From JAXHUM01 sp034189325 (GTDB lineage Bacteria > Desulfobacterota > DSM-4660 > Desulfatiglandales > Desulfatiglandaceae): 64,000 nt of DNA. The notes beneath the pieces are model-generated. The model was not told the origin of the DNA. It was given only the letters and a program-made list of their open reading frames with translations, and did no database searches. The stretch covers positions 26,933 through 90,932 of the forward strand of contig JAXHUM010000110.1 in the NCBI GenBank assembly GCA_034189325.1, given 5' to 3'. Shown one piece after another: positions 1-7,987 of the stretch. How positions within the stretch are numbered: position 1 is the stretch's first letter; every line of letters begins with the position of its first letter. Both the position numbers and the translations under genes were made by a program.

Positions 1-22
1 ATAGCCAAAGGCTAAATATTTG

Positions 23-40
23 GGGACGATTAAACGTCCC
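23..40. other. Small hairpin upstream of aspS
   Basis: GGGACG at 23-28 pairs with CGTCCC at 35-40 around a 6-base ATTAAA loop. No T-run follows on the plus strand, so it is not a clear intrinsic terminator. It could be the end of an upstream gene outside the window or part of the aspS leader. The stem is short, so chance is possible. Confidence 0.3.
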
Positions 41-101
41 GCGACAAGGGTATCCCCGGATGCCGATCCGGTTTGATTCCCTGAAGATTGGAGTAGTGAT
101 T

Positions 102-2267
102 GTGGACTGGAGAAATAGAGTCTATTGCGGTGAATTGAGTCCAGGGCATGTGGGCACGGATGTCCAGCTTATGGGTTGGGTGGACGCCATTCGTGACCAT
201 GGGAACCTGCTTTTCATCCATCTCATCGATATTCGGGGAATCATTCAGGTTGTCTTCGACCCAAAGCGTGACAAGGCCTGCTATGAAAAGGCATGCCGGC
301 TCAATCCGGAATATGTTATTCAAGTCAGGGGGAGAGTTGAAAAAAGAGCAGAGGGCACGGAGAATCCACATATTGCCGGTGGAGACATGGAGGTCTTTGC
401 CACGGACATGACCCTCCTTTCCAAATCCAAGCCCTTGCCTTTTCAGATCTCGGAAAAGGCGATAGTGTTCGGAGAAGAGATCCAGGCGAGCCCTGAAAAG
501 GTGGATGAAGAACTGCGTCTCCGTTATCGATATCTCGATTTCAGACGCCCCTCGGTTAAAGAACTTTTCGTCAAGAGATACCGGATCATGAAATGTATCA
601 GAGAATGCCTGGATAAACGGCATTTTCTCGAAATAGAAACCCCCGTCCTGACAAAAAGCACCCCTGAGGGGGCGCGGGATTATCTGGTCCCGAGTAGGGT
701 TCATCATGGGAAGTTCTATTCCCTGCCCCAGTCGCCGCAGCTCTTTAAACAGCTGCTGATGATCGGCGGAATGGATCGTTATTTCCAGATAGCCAGGTGT
801 TTCAGGGATGAAGACCTCCGACCCAACCGTCAGCCTGAATTTACACAGCTCGACCTTGAGGCCTCTTTTGTTGATGAGGAGTTCATCTATGACGTGGTTG
901 AGGAACTGCTGGTCAAGATCTTCGCTATTGGAAAAATCAACCTCCATCGACCCTTTCCACGGATGACATACCAGGATGCCATGGACCGTTTCGGTACGGA
1001 TCGTCCGGATCTTCGCTTTGACATGGCCTTTTATGACGTGACCGATATCCTGGCCCATACAGGTTATTCTATTTTTAAAAGGGTCATTGAGAATAGGGGA
1101 GTCATTAAGGGGTTTTGCGTCAAAGGAGGGGCTGATTTGCTGAGTAAAAACGTCCTTCAGAATGAATACGCCATGAAGACAGTCCCTCTTTTCGGGGGAA
1201 AGGGTATGACCTGGATGAAGGTCATTGACGGGAGGCTGGAATCAAATATCGTCCAGTTCTTCACCCAAGACGAACAGGAGCGGATGATCAACCTCTTCAA
1301 GGCGAAAGAGGGCGATGTCCTTATGCTGATTGCCGACTCCTCCCCTGATCTGGTCAACAGGGTCCTGTGCAGCCTCAGGTTGCATGTGGCTGAACGACTC
1401 GGTCTGGTGGACGAGGATGTGTACCGCCCTCTATGGGTGATCGATTTCCCGCTGTTTGAACTCAAAGAGGGAAGGCCCTCCTCGCTGCATCACCCCTTTA
1501 CCATGCCTGATCGAACGGATTTTGATCCGGCTGACAGAGAAGGCGTGCTTCGACTCAACTCACGGAGCTACGATGTGGTCATGAACGGCGAGGAACTGGG
1601 TGGCGGAAGTATCCGGGTACATGATATCGAGGTCCAGAAAAAGATTTTCCAGGTCCTCGGCCTGACGGACAAGGAGGCAGAGGAAAAATTCGGATTCTTC
1701 CTCACGGCCCTGGAATACGGGGCCCCGCCCCATGGGGGACTGGCCCTCGGTATCGACCGGGTCATCGCTATGATTCTGCGCACCGGGTCTATCCGCGATG
1801 TCATTGCCTTTCCAAAAAATAGGCGGGCGATCTGTCCTCTGACCGAGGCTCCTTCTTCGGTCGATCCTTCCCAACTGGATGAACTGGGCCTGGCCCTTTC
1901 GGAAACAACGACCTCCCCCGAGGCGGCCGGAGGTCTAGCTGAACAGGTGGGGGGGCTGGATAGAGACCGCCCCTCCGAAAAGATCTCGCAGGAGGAGGTG
2001 AGGCATGTGGGGAGACTTGCGAGATTGCAGCTTTCCGATGCCGAGATTGCGGAATACCAAAGAGACCTCAATGCCATACTGGATTATGTAGATACACTGA
2101 AGGAGCTGGAAACAGAGGGTGTTGAGCCGATGAGTCATGTGCTTAAGCTCAAAAATGTCTGGCGTGAGGATGGTGACGGAAAGAGGGGGAAAACAGAAGA
2201 TCTCCTATCAAATGCCCCCATGACGGAGAAAGGTTATTATAAAGTCCCCAGGATTTTGGAAGGTTAA
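102..2267 (+). CDS. aspS: Fused aspartyl-tRNA synthetase (non-discriminating type) and GatC subunit
   Basis: The first ~590 residues are a bacterial-type AspRS: OB-fold anticodon domain, class II motif 2 (FRDEDLRPNRQPEFTQLD), a GAD insertion, and motif 3 (GLALGIDRV near 1740-1765). After an acidic, Ala/Gly-rich linker (about 1890-1979), codons from 1980 on encode a complete GatC (ISQEEVRHVGRLARLQLS... to VPRILEG), with no stop between. His at 198-200 and Gly at 354-356 align with His31 and Gly82 of Pseudomonas ND-AspRS. These residues mark enzymes that charge both tRNA(Asp) and tRNA(Asn), which fits the downstream gatA and gatB. The GTG at 102 is chosen because GGAG lies 8 bases upstream and it gives the usual N-terminus (DWRNRVYCGEL). 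An ATG at 60 would add 14 residues without a clear ribosome site. Confidence 0.93.
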   Translation: MDWRNRVYCGELSPGHVGTDVQLMGWVDAIRDHGNLLFIHLIDIRGIIQVVFDPKRDKACYEKACRLNPEYVIQVRGRVEKRAEGTENPHIAGGDMEVFATDMTLLSKSKPLPFQISEKAIVFGEEIQASPEKVDEELRLRYRYLDFRRPSVKELFVKRYRIMKCIRECLDKRHFLEIETPVLTKSTPEGARDYLVPSRVHHGKFYSLPQSPQLFKQLLMIGGMDRYFQIARCFRDEDLRPNRQPEFTQLDLEASFVDEEFIYDVVEELLVKIFAIGKINLHRPFPRMTYQDAMDRFGTDRPDLRFDMAFYDVTDILAHTGYSIFKRVIENRGVIKGFCVKGGADLLSKNVLQNEYAMKTVPLFGGKGMTWMKVIDGRLESNIVQFFTQDEQERMINLFKAKEGDVLMLIADSSPDLVNRVLCSLRLHVAERLGLVDEDVYRPLWVIDFPLFELKEGRPSSLHHPFTMPDRTDFDPADREGVLRLNSRSYDVVMNGEELGGGSIRVHDIEVQKKIFQVLGLTDKEAEEKFGFFLTALEYGAPPHGGLALGIDRVIAMILRTGSIRDVIAFPKNRRAICPLTEAPSSVDPSQLDELGLALSETTTSPEAAGGLAEQVGGLDRDRPSEKISQEEVRHVGRLARLQLSDAEIAEYQRDLNAILDYVDTLKELETEGVEPMSHVLKLKNVWREDGDGKRGKTEDLLSNAPMTEKGYYKVPRILEG

Positions 2268-2269
2268 GC

Positions 2270-3709
2270 ATGGAACTGTGTGATCGGAATATAAGCGAAC
2301 TTGCAGAGATGCTCAGAAGGGGAGATGTGAGTTCAAAGGAGATAACGGAGTCGGTCTTTGCCAGGATCAGTGAAAAAGAAGATACTATCAATGCCTATAT
2401 CACAACGACCTATGACTCAGCCATGAAGCAGGCAGACATGGCTGACAAGAGATTTCGCAAGGGAGGAGATATTCCTCTCCTGAACGGGATACCTATTGCC
2501 GTGAAAGACATCATCTGCACCAAGGGTATTCCAACGACGTGCGGATCCAAGATATTGTCCGACTTTGTCCCTACCTACAATGCCACCGCTGTTGAAAAAC
2601 TGCTGGGAGATGGGGCCGTTATTGTGGGAAAGGCCAATATGGACGAATTCGGCATGGGCTCCTCCACGGAAAACAGTGTGGCAGGCCCCACCAGAAACCC
2701 CCTAAACACCGAGTGTGTGGCAGGGGGCTCAAGCGGAGGTTCCGCCGCTGCCGTAGCCGCAGGTGAAGCGATTGGGGCGGTTGGAACAGACACGGGAGGG
2801 TCCATACGGCAACCTGCCGCCTATTGCGGTGTGGTAGGGATAAAGCCGACCTACGGCAGGGTTTCGCGATATGGTCTGATTTCCTATGCCTCCTCCCTCG
2901 ATCAGATCGGGGCCATCGGCAAGACAGTCCGGGACTGTGCCGTCCTAATGGACAGCATGGCCGGGCATGATCCTTTGGACACCACATCGGCCCAAGTGAA
3001 AAAGCCGGGGTTCCTCAACTCCCTGAATAAAGAGATCCAAGGCCTGCGCATCGGTCTTCCCAAAGAGTATTTTGTTGAAGGACTGGATCCGAACATAAAA
3101 GAGCGGATTGAAACGGCTGTCTCTCTATTGGAGGAAAAGGGGGCGCATGTCGTTGAGATTTCCCTACCTCATGCATCCTATGCCGTCAGCTCCTATTACC
3201 TGATAGCAACGGCCGAAGCCAGCAGCAACCTCGCCAGGTACGACGGGGTCAAATATGGTTATAGATCGGAGGCTGTCTCCGATGCGGTGACAATGTATGA
3301 GACAACGAGGAGGATCGGTTTCGGAAGGGAGGTTAAGAGGAGGATTATGCTTGGCTCCTATGTCCTTTCCGCCGGTTATTACGATGCCTACTATTTGAAG
3401 GCCCAGAAGGCAAGGACCCTGATCAAGGAGGATTTTGACAGGGCCTTTGAAAAGGTCGACGCCATTGTGACGCCTGTATCGCCCTGTCTTCCCTTCAAAT
3501 TGGGGGAGAAACTGGAGGATCCTTTGCGCATGTACCTGGTGGATATATACACGGTCTCGTTGAACCTGTCGGGACTGCCCGGGATGAGTGTGAATTGCGG
3601 AACGGTTGAGGGCCTACCGGTGGGGATGCAGATTATAGGGAGGGCCTTTGATGAAGCAACAGTGTTCCAGGTGGGTCACGCCTTTGAAGAGTCGACAGGA
3701 AGTAAGTAA
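2270..3709 (+). CDS. gatA: Asp-tRNA(Asn)/Glu-tRNA(Gln) amidotransferase subunit A
   Basis: This is the glutaminase subunit of GatCAB. It releases ammonia from glutamine for amidation of misacylated Asp-tRNA(Asn) or Glu-tRNA(Gln). The amidase-signature fold is clear, and the Ser-cisSer-Lys triad falls at Lys79 (AVKD), Ser154 (AGGSSGGS) and Ser178 (DTGGSIRQ), the same numbers as in well-studied GatA. At 479 residues it is near full length, but the C-terminus stops right after HAFEESTGSK and lacks the short basic tail often seen. It starts 2 bases after the aspS-gatC stop and its TAA abuts the gatB ATG, so the three genes are very likely one operon. Confidence 0.97.
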   Translation: MELCDRNISELAEMLRRGDVSSKEITESVFARISEKEDTINAYITTTYDSAMKQADMADKRFRKGGDIPLLNGIPIAVKDIICTKGIPTTCGSKILSDFVPTYNATAVEKLLGDGAVIVGKANMDEFGMGSSTENSVAGPTRNPLNTECVAGGSSGGSAAAVAAGEAIGAVGTDTGGSIRQPAAYCGVVGIKPTYGRVSRYGLISYASSLDQIGAIGKTVRDCAVLMDSMAGHDPLDTTSAQVKKPGFLNSLNKEIQGLRIGLPKEYFVEGLDPNIKERIETAVSLLEEKGAHVVEISLPHASYAVSSYYLIATAEASSNLARYDGVKYGYRSEAVSDAVTMYETTRRIGFGREVKRRIMLGSYVLSAGYYDAYYLKAQKARTLIKEDFDRAFEKVDAIVTPVSPCLPFKLGEKLEDPLRMYLVDIYTVSLNLSGLPGMSVNCGTVEGLPVGMQIIGRAFDEATVFQVGHAFEESTGSK

Positions 3710-5164
3710 ATGGACTACGATATTATTATCTGTTTTGAAACCCATGTAGAATTGAAGACCAAGACAAAACTCTTCTGCGATTGCCCGGTGAACCCTGACG
3801 CTCCCCCCAACACTCAGGTCTGTCCGGTGTGCACGGGGCAACCAGGGGCCCTCCCGGTCTTGAACAAAAAGGCTGTCGAGTTTGCCGTGCGAGCAGGGCT
3901 TGCCTTAAACTGCTCGATCAACAATAAATCGAGATTTGCCCGCAAGAATTACTTCTATCCTGATCTTCCAAAAGGTTATCAGATATCACAATATGAACGC
4001 CCCTTTTGCGAGAATGGGTTTATGGAGATCCCAGGGGACGACGGTCAACCCTATGCCGTGGGCATCAAACGGATCCATCTGGAGGAGGATGCCGGCAAGC
4101 TGGTTCACTCATCCGAGTCGTTTGACTCATCCGATTACAGCCTTGTCGATTATAACCGGTCGAGCGTGCCTCTCCTGGAAATAGTCGGAGACCACGAGAC
4201 CAATCCCCTCCGATCCATAAAGGAGGCCCGTGTCTATCTTGAAAAGCTTCACCAGATTCTGAAATATATAGATATAAGCGATTGCAGGCTTGAGCGTGGT
4301 GAGTTCCGGTGTGATGTCAATGTATCGATCCGTCCGCGAGGCACAATGGAATTCGGCAATCGCGCGGAAGTCAAAAACATGGCCTCCTTTCGTTTTATTG
4401 CTCAAGCCCTGGAGTACGAAATCGGGAGACAAAAAGAGATCGTTGAATCGGGGGGGCGGGTTGATCAGGAAACAAGGCTCTTTGATGAGGCACAGAGAAT
4501 AACCCTTCCCATGCGAAGCAAGGAGGATGCGCCGGATTACAGGTATTTCCCCGATCCCGACCTGGTGGAGGTTGAGCTCAATGACGCATTCATAGAGAAC
4601 GTGAGAAGGAAGATCCCCATTCTGCCCGATCAAAAAGTGGACACCCTTGTCAATGAATACGGCATACCCAAGAGCGATGCCCTGATTCTTTCAAAAGACA
4701 GGCAGATCTCTGACTATTTCGGTGCCTGCGCTCCCCTGTGCCAAGACAAAAGAAAGCTGGGGAACTGGATTGTCAAGGAATTGTTCCGACTCCTCAATGA
4801 TACCGGTGTTTCCATAGAGAAGTGCCCTATTGCGCCCGAAGATTTCTCGCTTTTGATCAATCATATTACAAAGGGCGATATTACAGAGGGCATTGGAAGA
4901 ACCGTATTGGACGAGATGTTCGCAACAGGGCATTCCCCTGATTCCATTATCCAGGAAAAAGGACTCCAGGTCATCCAGGACGATGACCTGCTGGATGAAA
5001 TTCTTCAGAAAGTACTGGACGAAAATCCCGAACCCCTGGCAAAAATAAGGGCCGGGGAGACCAAATCGATTGATTATCTCATTGGTCAGGTCATGAGGCT
5101 GACCAAGGGGAAGGCAGACCCCAAGAGGGTGAGGGACCTCATTCAGGAAAAACTACTCGCCTAG
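3710..5164 (+). CDS. gatB: Asp-tRNA(Asn)/Glu-tRNA(Gln) amidotransferase subunit B
   Basis: This is the tRNA-binding kinase/amidotransferase subunit of GatCAB, 484 residues. The N-terminal cradle domain is complete and carries four cysteines typical of zinc-type GatB (Cys23, Cys25, Cys38, Cys41 in LFCDCPVNP and QVCPVCTGQPGALPV). The C-terminal helical and YqeY-like domains (about 330-484) end in KADPKRVRDLIQEKLLA, the usual tRNA-elbow-binding tail. The start codon directly follows the gatA stop, which implies translational coupling. With the fused AspRS-GatC upstream, all parts of the transamidation route are encoded together. Confidence 0.97.
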   Translation: MDYDIIICFETHVELKTKTKLFCDCPVNPDAPPNTQVCPVCTGQPGALPVLNKKAVEFAVRAGLALNCSINNKSRFARKNYFYPDLPKGYQISQYERPFCENGFMEIPGDDGQPYAVGIKRIHLEEDAGKLVHSSESFDSSDYSLVDYNRSSVPLLEIVGDHETNPLRSIKEARVYLEKLHQILKYIDISDCRLERGEFRCDVNVSIRPRGTMEFGNRAEVKNMASFRFIAQALEYEIGRQKEIVESGGRVDQETRLFDEAQRITLPMRSKEDAPDYRYFPDPDLVEVELNDAFIENVRRKIPILPDQKVDTLVNEYGIPKSDALILSKDRQISDYFGACAPLCQDKRKLGNWIVKELFRLLNDTGVSIEKCPIAPEDFSLLINHITKGDITEGIGRTVLDEMFATGHSPDSIIQEKGLQVIQDDDLLDEILQKVLDENPEPLAKIRAGETKSIDYLIGQVMRLTKGKADPKRVRDLIQEKLLA

Positions 5165-5170
5165 ATATTG

Positions 5171-5196
5171 GAAAGACAGCCTTTTTTAGGGCTTTC
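5171..5196. terminator. Weak bidirectional terminator between gatB and the DUF362 gene
   Basis: GAAAGACAGCC (5171-5181) can pair with GGGCTTTC (5189-5196) around a T-rich loop, with a small bulge. It sits in the 34-base gap between two convergent genes, where a shared terminator is expected. The stem is imperfect and the T-run is partly in the loop. Confidence 0.35.
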
Positions 5197-5198
5197 TC

Positions 5199-6290
5199 TT
5201 ACGCCCGGATCAGTCTTCCATCTTCAGGGAAATCTCCTTTGTGGATGCCGAATTCCTTTAAAATCCGTTCCAGCGCTTCCCTGTTCGGTTTCCATCCCAT
5301 CTCCTTATGCCGGAATTGGGTCGCGATCTGATAGTCCACTGCCGGGGCGAAAACGCCCATGGCGAGAAAGTTGGGTTGGTGGCTGGGCATGCAGCCGGGG
5401 CCTTTCTTGCTGGCCCAGAGGGCATCTACGATACAAAGCTGCTGGCGAGGATAGATGACTTGTCCACTCCGCTTGTCAAAGGGGCCGAGGATTTCTGATG
5501 TCTTGTTGATCGCTATGAGATAGTCCAGCCCGCCGCCCTGATGGATAGGCCGGGGAGAAAAAGTCCCGAGATGGTTTTTCATGGTCATGGTAAAACCACC
5601 ATACTGGTGACTGTGACCCTTGCACATAGAGATATTGACAAGTATATCCACGGAACCCCTGACCAGGTGCTCAAGGCAGTCGGCAGACCCTTGGCCACTG
5701 TTCCAGGGTTTGGGTATCCTTGTAGGGGTTGTGATTCCTTGCCATTGATTTTCGATCCGGCAATCGGCAGGCAGTCCCGAAAAGGGCGTGTCTCGGCTCA
5801 TGCCCTTACCGTGGCATCCGTCATAGATATGGATGTTACGGCCTTTCACGCCAAGGAAATCAATGAGGGAGTGGCATACCTTGGACATAACGGCACTGCG
5901 CGTGTGTTGCCGGGCAATATGATTGGTTTTGATAGCCACGGACGTCTCGGACCACGATTTTCCAGGTGGCTTGACAAAGATAGCCTGCCAGGCCTTTGCG
6001 GGATTCCTTTCTCGGGTCAGGGCACAGGCAAGCTTGTCGATATTTTCCCAGACTATCGCCTCATCCACGAGGGCCTCCTGTTGGGCCCATGAGGACACCG
6101 GCTCAATGGCCTTCGTCATCTTCGGGTCTGTAACACCAACCACCCTGAGGTTGTCTACATGTGGATGGATCCGGGTCCCTCGATGCCATGCAGCCTCGGA
6201 TTCCGGAATCAGCAGGGTCGGCGTGGCGCACACGGCTGCTCCGGCAACGGCTGAGGTTTTTATAAAGTCTCTTCGAGAAATAGGTTTCAT
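5199..6290 (-). CDS. Tat-exported DUF362 domain protein
   Basis: The N-terminus has a twin-arginine signal (SRRDFIKTSAVAGAAV, then a hydrophobic run to about residue 30), so the protein is predicted to be folded before export. The body matches DUF362: an N-terminal region with VAIKTNHIARQHTRSAV, then the hallmark DILVNISMCKGHS and the GGFTMTMKNHLGTF stretch. The biochemical role of DUF362 is not established; many members are linked to Fe-S proteins. No CxxC-rich ferredoxin motif is present here, unlike longer members. At 363 residues it looks complete. It lies 34 bases downstream of the mutase gene on the same strand and may be co-transcribed with it. Confidence 0.85.
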   Translation of the reverse strand: MKPISRRDFIKTSAVAGAAVCATPTLLIPESEAAWHRGTRIHPHVDNLRVVGVTDPKMTKAIEPVSSWAQQEALVDEAIVWENIDKLACALTRERNPAKAWQAIFVKPPGKSWSETSVAIKTNHIARQHTRSAVMSKVCHSLIDFLGVKGRNIHIYDGCHGKGMSRDTPFSGLPADCRIENQWQGITTPTRIPKPWNSGQGSADCLEHLVRGSVDILVNISMCKGHSHQYGGFTMTMKNHLGTFSPRPIHQGGGLDYLIAINKTSEILGPFDKRSGQVIYPRQQLCIVDALWASKKGPGCMPSHQPNFLAMGVFAPAVDYQIATQFRHKEMGWKPNREALERILKEFGIHKGDFPEDGRLIRA

Positions 6291-6324
6291 AGCGACTCCT
6301 CCTCTGTAAGGCAGGGGCCTTTAT

Positions 6325-7983
6325 TCACCACGATGGCGGGCTCAGGACCTCCAGGGGATCGTAGCTGAGTCCGTTGGCCTGCCGTATGGTTCCGATGACC
6401 TCTCCAATAGTTGCGTAGGCCTTGGAGGCGTCCAGGATCCAGGGCATCAGGTTGTTGTCATCCCCTTTTCGTGCCTCTTGGTAAAGTCTTTCCAGCGTCT
6501 CCATGGTTCTGGCCCTGTCTCTTGTGTCCTTGAGTTTTTTAACGCTCTGAATCTGAATTTCTTCGGCCTCAGCCCTGACGCGATGAACGCCGAGAGGCGT
6601 TTTCTCCTCGTCAGCACCAATATAGGCATTGACACCCACAACAACCCTCTCTCCGCTGTCCACTTCCCTCTGTCGTTTGAGAGCGGCCGCCTCGATTTCC
6701 TGATCAAACCACCCTGACTTCAGGGCCTCTATGGTGCCTCCCAAGGCCTCTATTTGTTCCAGGATACTCGTGGCCTCTTCTTCGATTCTGTTGGTAAGGC
6801 TCTCAATATAATAAGATCCTCCCAAGGGATCAGCAACGTTTGTCACTCCAAGCTCATGGGCGATGATCTCTTGGGTCCTTAAGGCCAGCCGTTGGGCCTC
6901 CTCAACAGGCAAGGCTATGGGTTCGTCGTAGGAACAGCAGGCAAGTGATTGGATACCGCCGAGCACCGCCGCAAGTCCCTGGAAAGCGACCCTGACAACG
7001 TTGTTCAGAGGCTGCTGAGGGACCAGGGCGCACCCGGATGTCTGACCGCCGAAGCGGAACATCCAGGACTTCGGATTCTGCGCGCCATAGTTCCCCTTCA
7101 TGATACGGGCCCACATCCTCCGGGCAGCCCTGAGTTTGGCGATTTCCTCAAAGAAATCCATGTGCGTTGAACAGAAAAAGGCCCGTCTCGGCGCAAAATC
7201 ATCTACGTGAAGGCCTCGTTTGATAGACGCATCTATGTAGGCAGTCGCAAGTGCAAACCCGAAAGCGACCTCCTGAGGCGCATTAATGCCGGTCTCTCGA
7301 AGATCGTAGAGGTTAACGTTTCCGGTATTCCATAGAGGCATATGCCTGGTACAATATTCGATAATGTCCACAGAAAGTTTCAGGCTCAGATCGATAGGCG
7401 CATTCGGTCTGAAACCGCAGTAACGCCCGTGGAGAGTATCGTTTTGCATTGTGCCTCTGAGTTTTTCCTGTGCCACTCCCTGATTTTCAGCAACAATGAT
7501 GTATTGGGCCAAGGTCACGGGACAAGAGCAGCTTGACTCATTAAAAGAGGTACTGACTTTGTCCAGAGGAATACCCTCCAACAACTGCTCCATATCAGCC
7601 AGTGAATCCATGGGCACACCGCAAACACCGACGTCTCCTTTTGCCAATGGGTGATCCACATCAATGCCCATGGATGTAGGCAGGTCGGGTATAATGCTCA
7701 ACCCGCTGGCTCCCTCGCGCACCTGAAACTTGAGCCTCTCATTGGTATCTGAGGGAGTCCCGAATCCGGTCACTTCACGTCGTGTCCAGAGCCTCCCACG
7801 ATACATGTTTGAAAACACGCCCCGTGTGAAAGGATATTCTCCGGCGTCTCCGATATCCTGATCATAGGAAACAACTTCGACATCCTCTGGTCTGTAAATC
7901 TCCTTGAGTTCGAAGCCCGACCATGTGCGGTTTGTCTTCGGTTTCTCGTAATAGGCCTTGTCGATCTTTTCCAGACTACCCAT
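6325..7983 (-). CDS. Atypical B12-type acyl-CoA mutase, large (substrate-binding) subunit
   Basis: The TIM-barrel subunit of the methylmalonyl-CoA mutase family is recognisable throughout: YPFTRGVFSNMYRG near 50-63, GIPLDKVSTS near 137-146, GTMQND near 177-182, LRAARRMWARI near 284-294, DPLGGSYYIE. At 552 residues it lacks the C-terminal cobalamin-binding domain, as in split enzymes, and no small B12 subunit is nearby. Active-site positions differ from methylmalonyl-CoA mutase. The Tyr89 position is Phe57, the Arg207 position (carboxylate binding) is Gly190, and the His244 position is Asp227. SLHTNS is replaced by SLACCS, and TMTxN by TSFNESSCSCP. The substrate is therefore probably not methylmalonyl-CoA. 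It begins 4 bases after rlmKL, which suggests read-through or a shared mRNA. Confidence 0.85.
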   Translation of the reverse strand: MGSLEKIDKAYYEKPKTNRTWSGFELKEIYRPEDVEVVSYDQDIGDAGEYPFTRGVFSNMYRGRLWTRREVTGFGTPSDTNERLKFQVREGASGLSIIPDLPTSMGIDVDHPLAKGDVGVCGVPMDSLADMEQLLEGIPLDKVSTSFNESSCSCPVTLAQYIIVAENQGVAQEKLRGTMQNDTLHGRYCGFRPNAPIDLSLKLSVDIIEYCTRHMPLWNTGNVNLYDLRETGINAPQEVAFGFALATAYIDASIKRGLHVDDFAPRRAFFCSTHMDFFEEIAKLRAARRMWARIMKGNYGAQNPKSWMFRFGGQTSGCALVPQQPLNNVVRVAFQGLAAVLGGIQSLACCSYDEPIALPVEEAQRLALRTQEIIAHELGVTNVADPLGGSYYIESLTNRIEEEATSILEQIEALGGTIEALKSGWFDQEIEAAALKRQREVDSGERVVVGVNAYIGADEEKTPLGVHRVRAEAEEIQIQSVKKLKDTRDRARTMETLERLYQEARKGDDNNLMPWILDASKAYATIGEVIGTIRQANGLSYDPLEVLSPPSW

Positions 7984-7987
7984 AACG

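Noticed and set aside
30..1058. Minus-strand open frame of 342 codons opposite aspS
   Set aside because: It lies wholly antisense to a clearly coding gene, has no family features and its composition is that of a shadow frame.
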